Positions 50,388 through 59,603 of a stretch of DNA of 64,000 nt are shown here, one piece after another. The stretch lies in NCBI GenBank assembly GCA_017466885.1, contig JAFTTH010000024.1, positions 1 to 64,000 of the forward strand, in the 5' to 3' direction. A program made the translations under genes and the position numbers. The number at the start of each line of letters is the position of its first letter. Position 1 is the stretch's first letter. The DNA comes from Oscillospiraceae bacterium. GTDB taxonomy: Bacteria; Bacillota; Clostridia; Oscillospirales; Ruminococcaceae. A model generated the notes under the pieces. It did no database searches, was not told where the DNA came from, and saw only the letters and a program-made list of their open reading frames with translations.

Positions 50388-52454
50388 TTACAGCAAAATA
50401 CACAGCATCCCCATTGCGGGAATCTCCTCCCGAAGGGTCAGCAAAAGCCGTCCGTCGGAAAGGTGAGTGGTATATTCCGCCTGACGGAATTGGTCTGCAT
50501 CTGGGGGGAGCACTGTCAGTGTTTCGGGGAGCTCCAGACCGGGATCCAGCCGGAGGGTCAGCTCCCGGATCGGATCGAGATGGCTGTTTTGCACCGCGAG
50601 GACAAGCCGTCCATCCTGCCTTTTTCGGCAGATAAGATGCAGGTCGGGATACCCCGGAGCGGTAACAGGTACCCCCACACCCAGCGTTTCCGCCGAGCGG
50701 GCCAACTGCTCCTGGCGGGCGTAGTTATGGACAAGCTGTCCACCCTTGGTGGCGAGGGTCATATCAAAGGAGTAAAGCAGCACCTGCTGATCTTTTTTAT
50801 TCCGATACCGGATCACAGCGGGGAAGGGAATCCCATCCGCGCCCCGGAATTCGCTGAGAACCTCTGCCTCCGGCACTGCTTCCGCCCGATAATAGAGATT
50901 GGTGCCGTTGGTCAGAAGCCAGATGGTTTCACCGGTGTGTCTACCCGAGGTTTTGGGGCCAAGAAAACGCTCAAAACGGGCGTTTTCGGCGGGATGAATG
51001 GAGGTAATACCAATGTCAAAGCCGCGGGAAAGGAGATCTGAGGCAGCGGGAGCATCCAGAATCAGTCCCCGGTCAAGGAGTCGGTGGATCTGATCGTCGG
51101 TCAGCTTTTGGCCGTTTCCTCCGGTGAGGATGACGGGACCGTCTGTCTTGCCGGCGCCCACCGGAACACCCATCCGCGCCGGAAAATACATCCCTGAGGG
51201 CTCATCCGGCCAGATAAAATCCTTGGGGGCTACCCCCGGGGCAAAGGTCAGATTTCGAATATTATTCTCGCACCAAAGAGGGGAAAGTCCTACCGCTTCC
51301 GAGTCGTCAAAAAGCTCACTGATCCGGGCGTAGTTTTCCAAATGCTCCGCTGTAATGTTGGCGTAGCCCGGCTCGTGGGTAGCCCGGGCGCTGAAGGTGA
51401 CCGGATAGGAAAGAATATCTCCGAAGCCCAGGGCCAGCAAGCCCTGCTGATACGCATTAAACATTGATGTGGGGCAGAAAAACCGGGTGTGGGGATAGGT
51501 ATCGCCTTCGGCGAGGATCTCAATCTCCTTCCCGAGGAATTTATCCTTCTGCATTCGGGAAAACTCGGTCACTCTGGAGATATGGGTCAGATTTCCGCCG
51601 TGACGGTAGGGAGAACCAAACGTCCGGACAAAGGGGCGGGTATTTCCTGCAAGGGTATGTAAAAGCCGGGAGAGATCCACTCCCTCGCTGCTCCAATGGG
51701 TCATTGCGGTGGCAAGACCGATCCGTGCGGCGGGATTGACCCGATGAACTGCCTGCTCAATCCGTGCGGCAAGGGCAATCAGAGACTCTCCGGTGCAGTC
51801 GAACCATTGGGAACGGATCTCGTTGGGTGTCTCGGAGAAGACGGCTGCAACAATCTCCTCCCGGGTCATATTCCGTCCGGTGCGCCGGTTAAATTCGGCA
51901 ATATGCAGAGGGCAGAAGCACCCCATAGTTACATTGGGAGCGTGATAGTTCAGCCGGAAATCGTCGTCCAGCAAAATCAGGGGAGTTCCGCTTTCTGCGA
52001 TGATCCCGAATACCTGCTCCATATAAGAAAGAAAATCCTCGTCCAGCGGGCAGTTGCAGCCATCGGTTTGCAGTCCCTCCGGGCCAGTCAGCTGCATGAA
52101 GGGGGAGTGGCTGGCGGAAATAGCACCGCCGTGACCGATGGTTTCTCCAATCCAGTAGGCCGATTCGATTCCCTCCGCGGCAAACATTTCGGACACAGTC
52201 CGATACTGCTGACTCCAAACCCGGTAAAGCTCCAGGCTGGGAATATCGCAGCTTTCCTGGTGGGGATAGGCTTTCAGAATGCGGTCTGAGCCATATTGCA
52301 GAGGAACGTCAATGGGGGAGCGGCAGATATTATCCAAAGGGGTAAAGAGGAATACCCGCTTGGCGTGCATCTGCTTGCAGATGCGGATATACTCCTGAAA
52401 ATCGGCAGGATCGTCCGGCATCAGGGGGATGGTAAGAGAGCAGGAAAAGGACAT
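50388..52454 (-). CDS. Unclassified TIM-barrel glycosidase-like protein
   Basis: A 688-residue cytoplasmic protein. It has no signal peptide and begins MSFSCSLTIPLMPDDPADF after GGAGG. The N-terminal half reads like a TIM barrel of the GH42-type clan: AYWIGETIGHGG, PLILLDDDFRLNYHAP, TMGCFCPLHIAEFNRRTGR. The CFCP motif and a DDDFR acid cluster recall metal- or catalysis-linked loops. The C-terminal third looks beta-rich. I do not recognise a named family. It is 4 bases after the AraC gene stop, so it belongs to the same unit and probably acts on the sugar imported by the divergent locus. Confidence 0.6.
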   Translation of the reverse strand: MSFSCSLTIPLMPDDPADFQEYIRICKQMHAKRVFLFTPLDNICRSPIDVPLQYGSDRILKAYPHQESCDIPSLELYRVWSQQYRTVSEMFAAEGIESAYWIGETIGHGGAISASHSPFMQLTGPEGLQTDGCNCPLDEDFLSYMEQVFGIIAESGTPLILLDDDFRLNYHAPNVTMGCFCPLHIAEFNRRTGRNMTREEIVAAVFSETPNEIRSQWFDCTGESLIALAARIEQAVHRVNPAARIGLATAMTHWSSEGVDLSRLLHTLAGNTRPFVRTFGSPYRHGGNLTHISRVTEFSRMQKDKFLGKEIEILAEGDTYPHTRFFCPTSMFNAYQQGLLALGFGDILSYPVTFSARATHEPGYANITAEHLENYARISELFDDSEAVGLSPLWCENNIRNLTFAPGVAPKDFIWPDEPSGMYFPARMGVPVGAGKTDGPVILTGGNGQKLTDDQIHRLLDRGLILDAPAASDLLSRGFDIGITSIHPAENARFERFLGPKTSGRHTGETIWLLTNGTNLYYRAEAVPEAEVLSEFRGADGIPFPAVIRYRNKKDQQVLLYSFDMTLATKGGQLVHNYARQEQLARSAETLGVGVPVTAPGYPDLHLICRKRQDGRLVLAVQNSHLDPIRELTLRLDPGLELPETLTVLPPDADQFRQAEYTTHLSDGRLLLTLREEIPAMGMLCILL

Positions 52455-52458
52455 ACAG

Positions 52459-54798
52459 TTAACCTCCAATATCTTCTTCGGCAACTTCTCCGCGGCTGAT
52501 GGCGCGGTAATCTGCAGGGTTGCAGCCGGTGTATTTTTTGAATACCCGGCGGAAGGAACGGTCATTTTCGAAGCCGGCCTGTTCCGCAACGGAAAGGATG
52601 GTATCCTCGGTATCGGTCAGAAGCTCCTTTGCCCGGTCGATCCGCTTCTGATTGACGTAATCCAGGAAGTTAAAGCCGGTAATGCTCTTGAACATCTTGG
52701 AAACAGAATATTCCGGAACAGAGAACCGGGAGGAAATCTCCTTTAGGGAGAGGTTATAATCAGTGAAATGTTCCCCAACGTAAGAGATAATATCGGTATA
52801 GATTTTGTTATTCTCGGTTTTGATCTGATTGTCAAACCCAAATTCGCAAATGGAGGAGAAAATCCGGCGAATAGCCGCCCAGCATTGCAGCTCGGAGAGG
52901 GAATCCAGCCGTTGCTCCAGCTCGGTCAGTTCATCCATATCCTCCTGCCCCATCTTTTCCAGAATGCTTAAAGCAGTGCCCAAAAGGCGGTTGATGAGGT
53001 TTTTCTTCATAGAGGCGGAAAGCTGACGGATGGTGCAGTTTTCACGGATCACATCATCCAGGATCATATTGACCTCTTCAAGATTTCCCTTCAGGGCCTC
53101 ATAGATCAGTTTGTTTTCCCAGTCGCTGGGATAGAAATAATACCGGTCAGCGGTGCTGTTATACTTGAGGAAGCCATCCATCAGATAGTTCTCGGTAAAG
53201 GTCTGCCAAACGAAGAATTTCTCCGCAATCTGGAAGGATACAGGAATACCGTTGACCCCCAGACGGGATTCACCCACTGAGCAGAAAAGAACGGTGGAAT
53301 ATTTTTCCGTCAGTTCTGCGCACAGGTTTTCGTAAATATTCCGGAGGGTATCCCGGCTCATTTCCTGCTTGCCCTTGATAATAACGGCATACTTCCCGGC
53401 AGAGATCTCCACATGCTGCCAAAGCTGGTAGTTGCTTCCGCTGATGGCCCGGGCGCTGCAGTTGACGATCTCACCCCAAAGCCGTTCCACACCCGTTTGT
53501 GTCAGAAGCCGGTCAAATCTGCTTTGCTCCGCAACGCCGATCAAAATCACACAATAATAGTTTTCGCTGTCAAACTCCAGAAGGTTTTCCGAAAGAAGCC
53601 GGACGGTATCACCGGTAAGGGTAAAGGAGCTGGTCATTATGGAGGTCAGAAGCTTGTTCCAGACGGCCTTCTCATATTTTTTGGAGTACTCCTCGGCCTT
53701 GGCAACCTCTGTACTCCAGGTGGATAGGGTCGATTCAATATACTGGTATTCGTCATTGGTGGGTTTTTCTGCGGAGGTGCGGTCCACCTCTTTGATCTTG
53801 GAAACGATCCGTCCCAGCGGTTTATAGTTGAAATAAACGAACACCACCGAAAGCAGTCCGCCGATAATCAGCGCAAAAAGGGAGGAGGAGAGAATGAATT
53901 GATAGATCAGCTCTGCCATTTCGGTCATATAGCTGTTTTCATAGGTCAGAAAATACCGGAAGGGGGAGGTTTGGGAATCGATCTGGATCACGGGTGCACC
54001 ACCCACCTGAGCAATGCCGTCGCTGTCATACTCTGTGGAAAGACAGATGTCTGCAGCATTGTGGTCTCCCAGGAGGATTTCATTGGTGGCGATATTACAA
54101 AGATAGAGCTCCTCATAATCGGCATCCACGAAGGAATCCCGAATCATCTGGGCAAGCTCCTCGGTATTCAGCTCCATCACAACGAAAAAGCCGCTGCCAG
54201 AGCCGTTGTAAAGGATCAGAGGTCGCGCCGAAGCGAGGCGAACGTAGGTATCATATGCCATATATTCATTATTTTCATAGAAGGGAATCAAAGCCTCATC
54301 ATAAAAAGCTTTGGAATAGGAGTAGTCGTTCCGCTTGGAGGCAACGAAGGATTCCTCCAGGGAGTGACTGCCGGTTTTATTCACAACGATATCCGTTTGG
54401 GGGAAATACACGGTGATGTTATCGATAAACCGGTCAGCATTGCAGTAGCTATTGAGCTGAGAGGAGAGGGTCTTTAAATCCACCGAAAGATCTTCCGATG
54501 CAAAAATATAGGGTGATGAAATAAAGTTGATCCGCTCAAAAAGAGAAATGCTGACGGCAGTCTTCTCAGCGGCCTCCAGCTTGCTGTCCAGATACTGGCT
54601 GATCTTGAGGGAGGAGGAGATCAGCTTATTCCGGGACTCGGTGGTGGCAAATCCTGAGCCGAAGGAAAACAGCACCACACAGATCGTGGCCACGCTGCAG
54701 AAAACTACAGTAAGATATGAGACAGTCCATCGGTGCCCAATCTGGCGATGCTTTCCTCCGAATAGGATGGAAGGTTTCTTTTTCATCCCGCGTTTCAC
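52459..54798 (-). CDS. Membrane-anchored AraC-family transcriptional regulator with extracellular sensor
   Basis: A 779-residue protein. A basic N-terminus is followed by a helix (about 26-46), an extracellular sensor domain (about 47-285), a second helix (about 287-307), then a HAMP-like linker and a cytoplasmic part. The C-terminal AraC HTH has SLKEISSRFSVPEYSVSKMFKS and SVAEQAGFENDRSFRRVFKKYTG. Such two-helix AraC proteins sense oligosaccharides outside and activate their own sugar-uptake genes in Clostridia. The start is GTG 54798 or ATG 54786. It overlaps a divergent promoter region with related motifs. Confidence 0.88.
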   Translation of the reverse strand: MKRGMKKKPSILFGGKHRQIGHRWTVSYLTVVFCSVATICVVLFSFGSGFATTESRNKLISSSLKISQYLDSKLEAAEKTAVSISLFERINFISSPYIFASEDLSVDLKTLSSQLNSYCNADRFIDNITVYFPQTDIVVNKTGSHSLEESFVASKRNDYSYSKAFYDEALIPFYENNEYMAYDTYVRLASARPLILYNGSGSGFFVVMELNTEELAQMIRDSFVDADYEELYLCNIATNEILLGDHNAADICLSTEYDSDGIAQVGGAPVIQIDSQTSPFRYFLTYENSYMTEMAELIYQFILSSSLFALIIGGLLSVVFVYFNYKPLGRIVSKIKEVDRTSAEKPTNDEYQYIESTLSTWSTEVAKAEEYSKKYEKAVWNKLLTSIMTSSFTLTGDTVRLLSENLLEFDSENYYCVILIGVAEQSRFDRLLTQTGVERLWGEIVNCSARAISGSNYQLWQHVEISAGKYAVIIKGKQEMSRDTLRNIYENLCAELTEKYSTVLFCSVGESRLGVNGIPVSFQIAEKFFVWQTFTENYLMDGFLKYNSTADRYYFYPSDWENKLIYEALKGNLEEVNMILDDVIRENCTIRQLSASMKKNLINRLLGTALSILEKMGQEDMDELTELEQRLDSLSELQCWAAIRRIFSSICEFGFDNQIKTENNKIYTDIISYVGEHFTDYNLSLKEISSRFSVPEYSVSKMFKSITGFNFLDYVNQKRIDRAKELLTDTEDTILSVAEQAGFENDRSFRRVFKKYTGCNPADYRAISRGEVAEEDIGG

Positions 54799-54833
54799 AA
54801 CCTTTGCTTTGATGGTTATATTTTATTCAAAAT

Positions 54834-54848
54834 TTGCCCGTTCGGCAA
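54834..54848 (-). promoter_or_regulatory. Inverted repeat before the AraC gene
   Basis: TTGCCCGTTCGGCAA has perfect TTGCC/GGCAA arms. It lies 36 bases before the AraC start and resembles the shared operator at 54929 and 60778. It may be the regulator's own site. Confidence 0.55.
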
Positions 54849-54928
54849 TATGACTTTTTTTGCCAGCCAACGGACGAAATTTGAAAAATGGCTTAAAAAG
54901 GCGCTTTTTTTAAATTGCTATGCAAAAA

Positions 54929-54984
54929 TTGTCCGCTCCGGCAAAAAAATGCCAGCAGACAAAGTATGAAAAAAGTGTTAAGAT
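54929..54984 (+). promoter_or_regulatory. AraC-type operator and promoter, copy 1
   Basis: TTGTCCGCTCCGGCAA followed by an A-run lies exactly 50 bases upstream of TAAGAT (54979-54984). The -35 position holds CAGACA, a weak match to TTGACA, as expected for an activator-dependent promoter. The transcript would start about 55 bases before the surface protein gene. Confidence 0.7.
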
Positions 54985-55036
54985 GGCCTTGCAGATCGAT
55001 TTGCTCTGCGAAAAAAATCAAGGAGGATCTCCTACC

Positions 55037-56098
55037 ATGAAAAAATTACTTACCCTGCTTATGGCTGTTGCAGTACTGGCAATGTCCTTTACTTTTACTG
55101 CAAGTGCCGCCGAAACAAAAGTAGGCATCAATGATGCATCCAAATGGCATCCCTGCTTCCTGACTGAGGAAGAAGACCGTCTTTGGAAAACTCCTGACCA
55201 GTCTGTTACTGTTAATAATGACGGCAGCGTCACCTTTGCCGGCATCGGCGGTGACCGCGAAAACTTTACCTATGGCTTCTCCGAGCCCATCAATTTCCCC
55301 GCAGAGGATCTTGTAATCGAGTTTACCATCAACGAGGGCATGGAGCCTGAAATGCTCTTCGCATTTGCTTTTACTGATATTCCCAACTGGGCTTCCTGGT
55401 ATAGCAATAACGACCATGTGGGCTTTGGATTTAACGTCCGTCCCGTTGACCGTGCAGAGTTCCATACCTTCAATGCCCTTGAGTGGCCCACCACCAACGA
55501 AGGAGTGCTCTTCCCCCAGGACGACGGACATCCTGCTCATGCCGATAAGGATGAGAAAATGACCTACGTTTTCACCCACACCGATAAGGGAATGGCCCTG
55601 TATGTCAACGGAGTGGAGATCGAGGGCTTTGAGGATTCTTACAGCGAGTTCTATATGGACGTTGTTCTCCCCGAGGGCAAGAGCTATCTGTCTGTTTCCG
55701 GCCTGAACTATACCTTCGACCCTGAACTGGAGTCCAAGCTGACCATTCATACCGTTAAGACTATGCCTAAGGGTACTGCGCTGGGCGGTTCCGAGCAGCC
55801 GACTACCTCTGATGCTCCTGATGCTTCCGAGCCCTCTGACGAGACTCCCTCCACCGATGGACCTGCCATTGATGACGGAACCTCTGAAGAAGAAATCGGC
55901 GGTGCCGAGTCCTCCGCTCCTTCTACCGACGCTTCCGACGTTACCTCTGAGGATGCCTCCAGCGTTATCAATGCCGGTAACGGAGGAGAAGGCCCCAATG
56001 TTGGGTTGATTATTCTGATCGTTGTTCTGGCTGTGGTCGTGGTTGCGGCAGTTGTTGTGGTCGTAATCATCCTGATGAAGAAGAAAAAGGCTGAATAA
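55037..56098 (+). CDS. Membrane-anchored surface protein with beta-sandwich domain
   Basis: A 353-residue secreted protein. The signal peptide is 1-25 (cut near SAAETK). About 230 residues of a lectin/LamG-like beta domain follow (KWHPCFLTEEEDRLWKTPD, GFGFNVRPVDRAEFH, ALYVNGVEIEGF). A Ser/Thr/Asp/Glu-rich linker precedes a C-terminal membrane helix (about 321-348) with a KKKKAE tail. The last part has no LPxTG, so it is membrane- not wall-anchored. AGGAGG is well placed before ATG 55037. It is the first gene driven by the AraC-type promoter; it probably holds the sugar polymer at the cell surface. Confidence 0.72.
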   Translation: MKKLLTLLMAVAVLAMSFTFTASAAETKVGINDASKWHPCFLTEEEDRLWKTPDQSVTVNNDGSVTFAGIGGDRENFTYGFSEPINFPAEDLVIEFTINEGMEPEMLFAFAFTDIPNWASWYSNNDHVGFGFNVRPVDRAEFHTFNALEWPTTNEGVLFPQDDGHPAHADKDEKMTYVFTHTDKGMALYVNGVEIEGFEDSYSEFYMDVVLPEGKSYLSVSGLNYTFDPELESKLTIHTVKTMPKGTALGGSEQPTTSDAPDASEPSDETPSTDGPAIDDGTSEEEIGGAESSAPSTDASDVTSEDASSVINAGNGGEGPNVGLIILIVVLAVVVVAAVVVVVIILMKKKKAE

Positions 56099-56101
56099 GA
56101 G

Positions 56102-57103
56102 ATGAATATCGTCTTTCTCGGTGGCTCGATCACCTGGGGTGCCGGCGCAGACTCTTATGAAGAGTGCTGGGCCTATCGGGTCGAACAATACCTGCGAAAC
56201 CGTTTTTACCGACCGATCGAAAGCTTTAATCTCGGCATTTCCGGCACTGGGTCTCGGCTGGGCGTTTTTCGCCTGGCCGACCAGGTACTTCCCTGCAGGC
56301 CGGATATCCTTATTTTCGAGTTTTCGGTCAACGATTCGGGTCCTGCCAAGCAGAATGCCGATGATGTGATCGCCGATACGGAGTATATCTTCCGCACGGT
56401 GCTTCGGGAAAACCCCGGTGTGCGGATTCTGGTGCTTTCCAGCGCTATGCGGAACGGAGAGTCCTGTGTTTCCACCCATAAAAAGGTCGCCGACCATTAC
56501 GGTGCCGGTCATATTGATATCCAGAGCTATTTTTCCTCTCTCGTTTCTGAAGGGGAATATACCTGGGATGATCTGTTGGTGGATGCGGTTCATCCCGCCA
56601 CCAAGGGCCACGCCCTTTACGCAGATTATGTCATCGACTGGATGGAGCGGAACCCCGACTTTTTTCTCAAGGATCTGACCCTGCCCGAGCCCATCCTTCC
56701 CAATCGGTACTTTTTCCCTGCGATCGTTGATCCGCAGCGGTTTGTGTGGACCGGCGACTGGGCGGATGAGCCCTATGAGGATGTCAAGCGGCATCCCGCG
56801 GCAAACGTCAACTCTGCCTGGACCACCCGTCAGCTGGGTGCAGAAGGAACGCTGACCTTCCGGGGCAGCACCTTCAGCATCTACCATTATGTGGGGCAGG
56901 ATGGCGGAAAGCTTGAGGTTGTGGTGGATGACCGTCCCGCGGCGGTGCAGGATACTTACTATAATTGCGGTGGAGATTTCGTCTGCTTTTTCAATGTGAC
57001 TGATCTGGAGTACGGCGTACATACCGTCCGTCTGCGGAATATTGAGAAAGCCCCCGGAGCGGGAGCTGGAAGAATCTCCATTGCCGGATTCCTTATCAAT
57101 TAG
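56102..57103 (+). CDS. SGNH/GDSL-type esterase
   Basis: A 333-residue protein with GGSITWGAG (block I, Ser), GISGTGSRLG (block II), FSVND (block III, Asn) and DAVHP (block V, Asp/His), the SGNH fold. The C-terminal third is a beta domain. No signal peptide is present, so the enzyme is likely cytoplasmic. It would remove acetyl or acyl groups from an imported sugar. It starts 4 bases after the surface protein stop and clearly belongs to that transcript. Confidence 0.85.
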   Translation: MNIVFLGGSITWGAGADSYEECWAYRVEQYLRNRFYRPIESFNLGISGTGSRLGVFRLADQVLPCRPDILIFEFSVNDSGPAKQNADDVIADTEYIFRTVLRENPGVRILVLSSAMRNGESCVSTHKKVADHYGAGHIDIQSYFSSLVSEGEYTWDDLLVDAVHPATKGHALYADYVIDWMERNPDFFLKDLTLPEPILPNRYFFPAIVDPQRFVWTGDWADEPYEDVKRHPAANVNSAWTTRQLGAEGTLTFRGSTFSIYHYVGQDGGKLEVVVDDRPAAVQDTYYNCGGDFVCFFNVTDLEYGVHTVRLRNIEKAPGAGAGRISIAGFLIN

Positions 57104-57281
57104 GGGAACGGTTTGTTTGTAAACTATATCATAGCATAAGTATTCAAATCTTGTAAATCCTTTTTTCTAACCCTTGTACCAATTCCGCTCTGGCGGATTG
57201 AGATGCAAATCTCCGCTTTGTCTGCGGCGGAGTGGCGGGGGATCTCGCCAAAAATCTGCAGACAGGAAAGAAAGAGTACAA

Positions 57282-59522
57282 ATGAAAAAGGTTCTCTCCA
57301 TCGTCATCGCTTTGGCAATGATCGTTGGTACTGTTTCTGCTTTGGGCATTTTTGCTCACGCAGAAGATGCGGCTTCTGCCAGCATTACTGCAGCAGATTT
57401 GACCGCCAACGATTATAACAACGCCACCGCGACTGATACTGCAGAAGGCATCAAGCTGCAGGGAACAAATGTCAAGTACACCTACTCCCAGAAGATCCCC
57501 GTCAATACCGAGGGCTTTGAGATGGTGCTGGATGCGGATGCCTTTCCCGCCGATGGCTGGATGGTTATCGGCTTGAGCGATACTCTGCCCATTCAGGGCT
57601 GGGGCGCTCATCAGACCAACGCGATCGTTATGGTTGTTCGCGTGGATACCACCGACGGTTGGACTGCTCTGTCCGGCCTTTCCTACGGTGGCGAGAGTAA
57701 CTACCCCGTCCATAGCCTGCAGACCACAATGCCCTTTACTTTGACTGCCGGTCAGGAGGTTGCCATTGAGGCTAAGGTTGTCGGCGAGACTTATGAGATC
57801 TACTTCAACGGCACCAAGGTTGCCACCCATAGCTTTGCTGCGGATGCTTTTGCTTGGCTGGACGATGCGCTTGCCGAGGGTGCAATGCTCTCCTGGTCCT
57901 TCTATAGCGCTTCCAACGGTGACTATGATGTGACCGTCAAATCCATCAATGGCAAAAAGGGTGGTATGATCGGTGCCGATCAGTTTACCGCCAACGCTGA
58001 ACACAATAATTCTACCGCCACAAACACTGAAGAAGGCGTTAGACTGCAAGGAAACCGCGTGCGTCATACCTTCTCCCAGAAGATTCCCGTCAACACCGAG
58101 GGCTTCAAAATGGTTATGGATGCAGATGCCTTCCCTGCAGATGGATGGATGATCGTCAGCCTGAGCGATACCGCTCCTATCATCGGTTGGGGCGCTCATC
58201 AGACCAATGCGATCGTTATGGTTGTTCGCGTAGATACCACCGACGGTTGGACTGCTCTGTCCGGCCTTTCCTACGGTGGCGAGAGCAACTACCCCGTCCA
58301 CAGCCTGCAGTCTACTATGCCCTTTACTTTGACTGCCGGTCAGGAGGTTGCCATTGAGGTTAAGGTTGTTGACGAAACCTATGAGGTCTACTACAATAAC
58401 ACATTGGTTGCCACCCATAGCTTTGCTGCGGATGCTTTTGCCTGGCTGGACGATGCGCTTGCCGAGGGTGCAATGCTCTCCTGGGCGTTCTATAGCGCTT
58501 CCGGAGCGGCTGATGCCAATTATGATGTGACCGTCAAATCCATCAACGGCGTTGCTTGCGGCGGCGTTGCCGATGACAACACCGGCGATGACAACACCGG
58601 CGATGACGATACCGGCGATGACAATACCGGCGATGACAACACCGGCGATGACAATACCGGCGATGACAATACCGGTGACGACAATACCGGTGACGACAAT
58701 ACTGGTGATGACAACACCGGCGACGAGGCTACCGGTCTCTTCGCCCCCTCCACCAGCGCGGATGCTGCCGGACAGACTGTTGTTGAGAATGATGATGGTA
58801 CCGCTACCCTGACCGGTACTGCTGTTCGCGTGATCTACAATGAGAAGATCGACATCAACAAGGATGGCTTCAAGTTCGAGTTCTCTGCCGATATGCCCGA
58901 TTCTGCGTTCCTGATGGTCAGCCTGACCAAGGCCGGTGCCATCCGTCAGTGGCAGAACTTCTCCGGCGATGATGCCCGCAGCGGTATTATCAATATCTTC
59001 AAAAACACCACCGCTGATGGCTGGAGCATCCAGTCCAGCCTCTCCTACGATCAGGCTCCCGGTTGGGCTGTTCACAGCACCAAGCCGATTGTTGGCGATC
59101 ATGATCTGACCGAGAAGCACACCTTCGAGATCCGCTATGAGGATAAAAAATACGTTCTCTATATGGACGGAAAAGCCCTCACCATCGGTACCAGAGAAGT
59201 GCTTGCGGCTCATAAGGCTGATCCTTCCCTTGACCCTGAGGTTGGCGGAAACTTCGGCTGGCTCCCCGGCGAATTTGCCGAGGGTGCAGTCCTCTCCATT
59301 GCGATGTATGACAATGCCAACAGCGGTGAGGAGATGGAACTGAACATCGACTACATCGGTGCTGCTACCGGCGCTGCCGATGATAACAATAATGACGACA
59401 ATAAGGCTCCCGATACCGGTGACAACAACGCTGTCTCTGCGATTGCTTTGACTGCTGTTGTTTGCGCCATTGTTGCGGGCGGTGTTGTGGTCTTCCGCAG
59501 AAAGAGAAGCACTCAGCACTAA
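57282..59522 (+). CDS. Sortase-anchored surface protein with duplicated domains and NTGDD repeat linker
   Basis: A 746-residue secreted protein. A signal peptide of about 28 residues is followed by two near-identical domains (about 40-235 and 236-430). The linker is an 11-unit DDNTG repeat (about 431-485) and a third related domain (486-700) follows. The tail APDTGD (709-714), a hydrophobic helix and RRKRS form a sortase signal. The domains resemble the beta-sandwich of the gene at 55037 (signals such as WLDDALAEGAMLSW). It likely binds the sugar polymer on the cell wall. Start: ATG 57282 with AGGAAAG upstream. Confidence 0.75.
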   Translation: MKKVLSIVIALAMIVGTVSALGIFAHAEDAASASITAADLTANDYNNATATDTAEGIKLQGTNVKYTYSQKIPVNTEGFEMVLDADAFPADGWMVIGLSDTLPIQGWGAHQTNAIVMVVRVDTTDGWTALSGLSYGGESNYPVHSLQTTMPFTLTAGQEVAIEAKVVGETYEIYFNGTKVATHSFAADAFAWLDDALAEGAMLSWSFYSASNGDYDVTVKSINGKKGGMIGADQFTANAEHNNSTATNTEEGVRLQGNRVRHTFSQKIPVNTEGFKMVMDADAFPADGWMIVSLSDTAPIIGWGAHQTNAIVMVVRVDTTDGWTALSGLSYGGESNYPVHSLQSTMPFTLTAGQEVAIEVKVVDETYEVYYNNTLVATHSFAADAFAWLDDALAEGAMLSWAFYSASGAADANYDVTVKSINGVACGGVADDNTGDDNTGDDDTGDDNTGDDNTGDDNTGDDNTGDDNTGDDNTGDDNTGDEATGLFAPSTSADAAGQTVVENDDGTATLTGTAVRVIYNEKIDINKDGFKFEFSADMPDSAFLMVSLTKAGAIRQWQNFSGDDARSGIINIFKNTTADGWSIQSSLSYDQAPGWAVHSTKPIVGDHDLTEKHTFEIRYEDKKYVLYMDGKALTIGTREVLAAHKADPSLDPEVGGNFGWLPGEFAEGAVLSIAMYDNANSGEEMELNIDYIGAATGAADDNNNDDNKAPDTGDNNAVSAIALTAVVCAIVAGGVVVFRRKRSTQH
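58572..58736 (+). repeat. Coding minisatellite, 15-base unit, 11 copies
   Basis: Ten units of GATGACAACACCGGC-type sequence (codon variants GAC/GAT, AAC/AAT, ACC/ACT, GGC/GGT) and one degenerate unit encode (DDNTG)n. The run is in frame and could change length by slippage without shifting the frame. Confidence 0.95.
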
Positions 59523-59539
59523 TCTGAACTGATCCCCGG

Positions 59540-59586
59540 AGGGAGGAGCGGTCCCTGGCCGCTCCTCGCCTCCCGTCCCTTTTAAT
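59540..59586 (+). terminator. GC hairpin after the sortase-anchored gene
   Basis: AGGAGCGG (59544-59551) pairs with CCGCTCCT (59559-59566), extended by GGGAG and CTCCC-like arms, followed by CCCTTTTAAT. It may partly terminate the transcript or protect its 3' end. Confidence 0.55.
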
Positions 59587-59603
59587 AAGGAAAGGTGAGC
59601 ACG

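Noticed and set aside
55046..57022. A 658-residue minus-strand open frame opposite the surface protein and SGNH genes
   Set aside because: No start signal or known domain; the plus-strand genes carry signal peptide, SGNH motifs and ribosome sites.
58572..58736. Tandem repeats that might be called a noncoding satellite
   Set aside because: The unit is in frame and encodes a regular DDNTG linker inside a clear gene.
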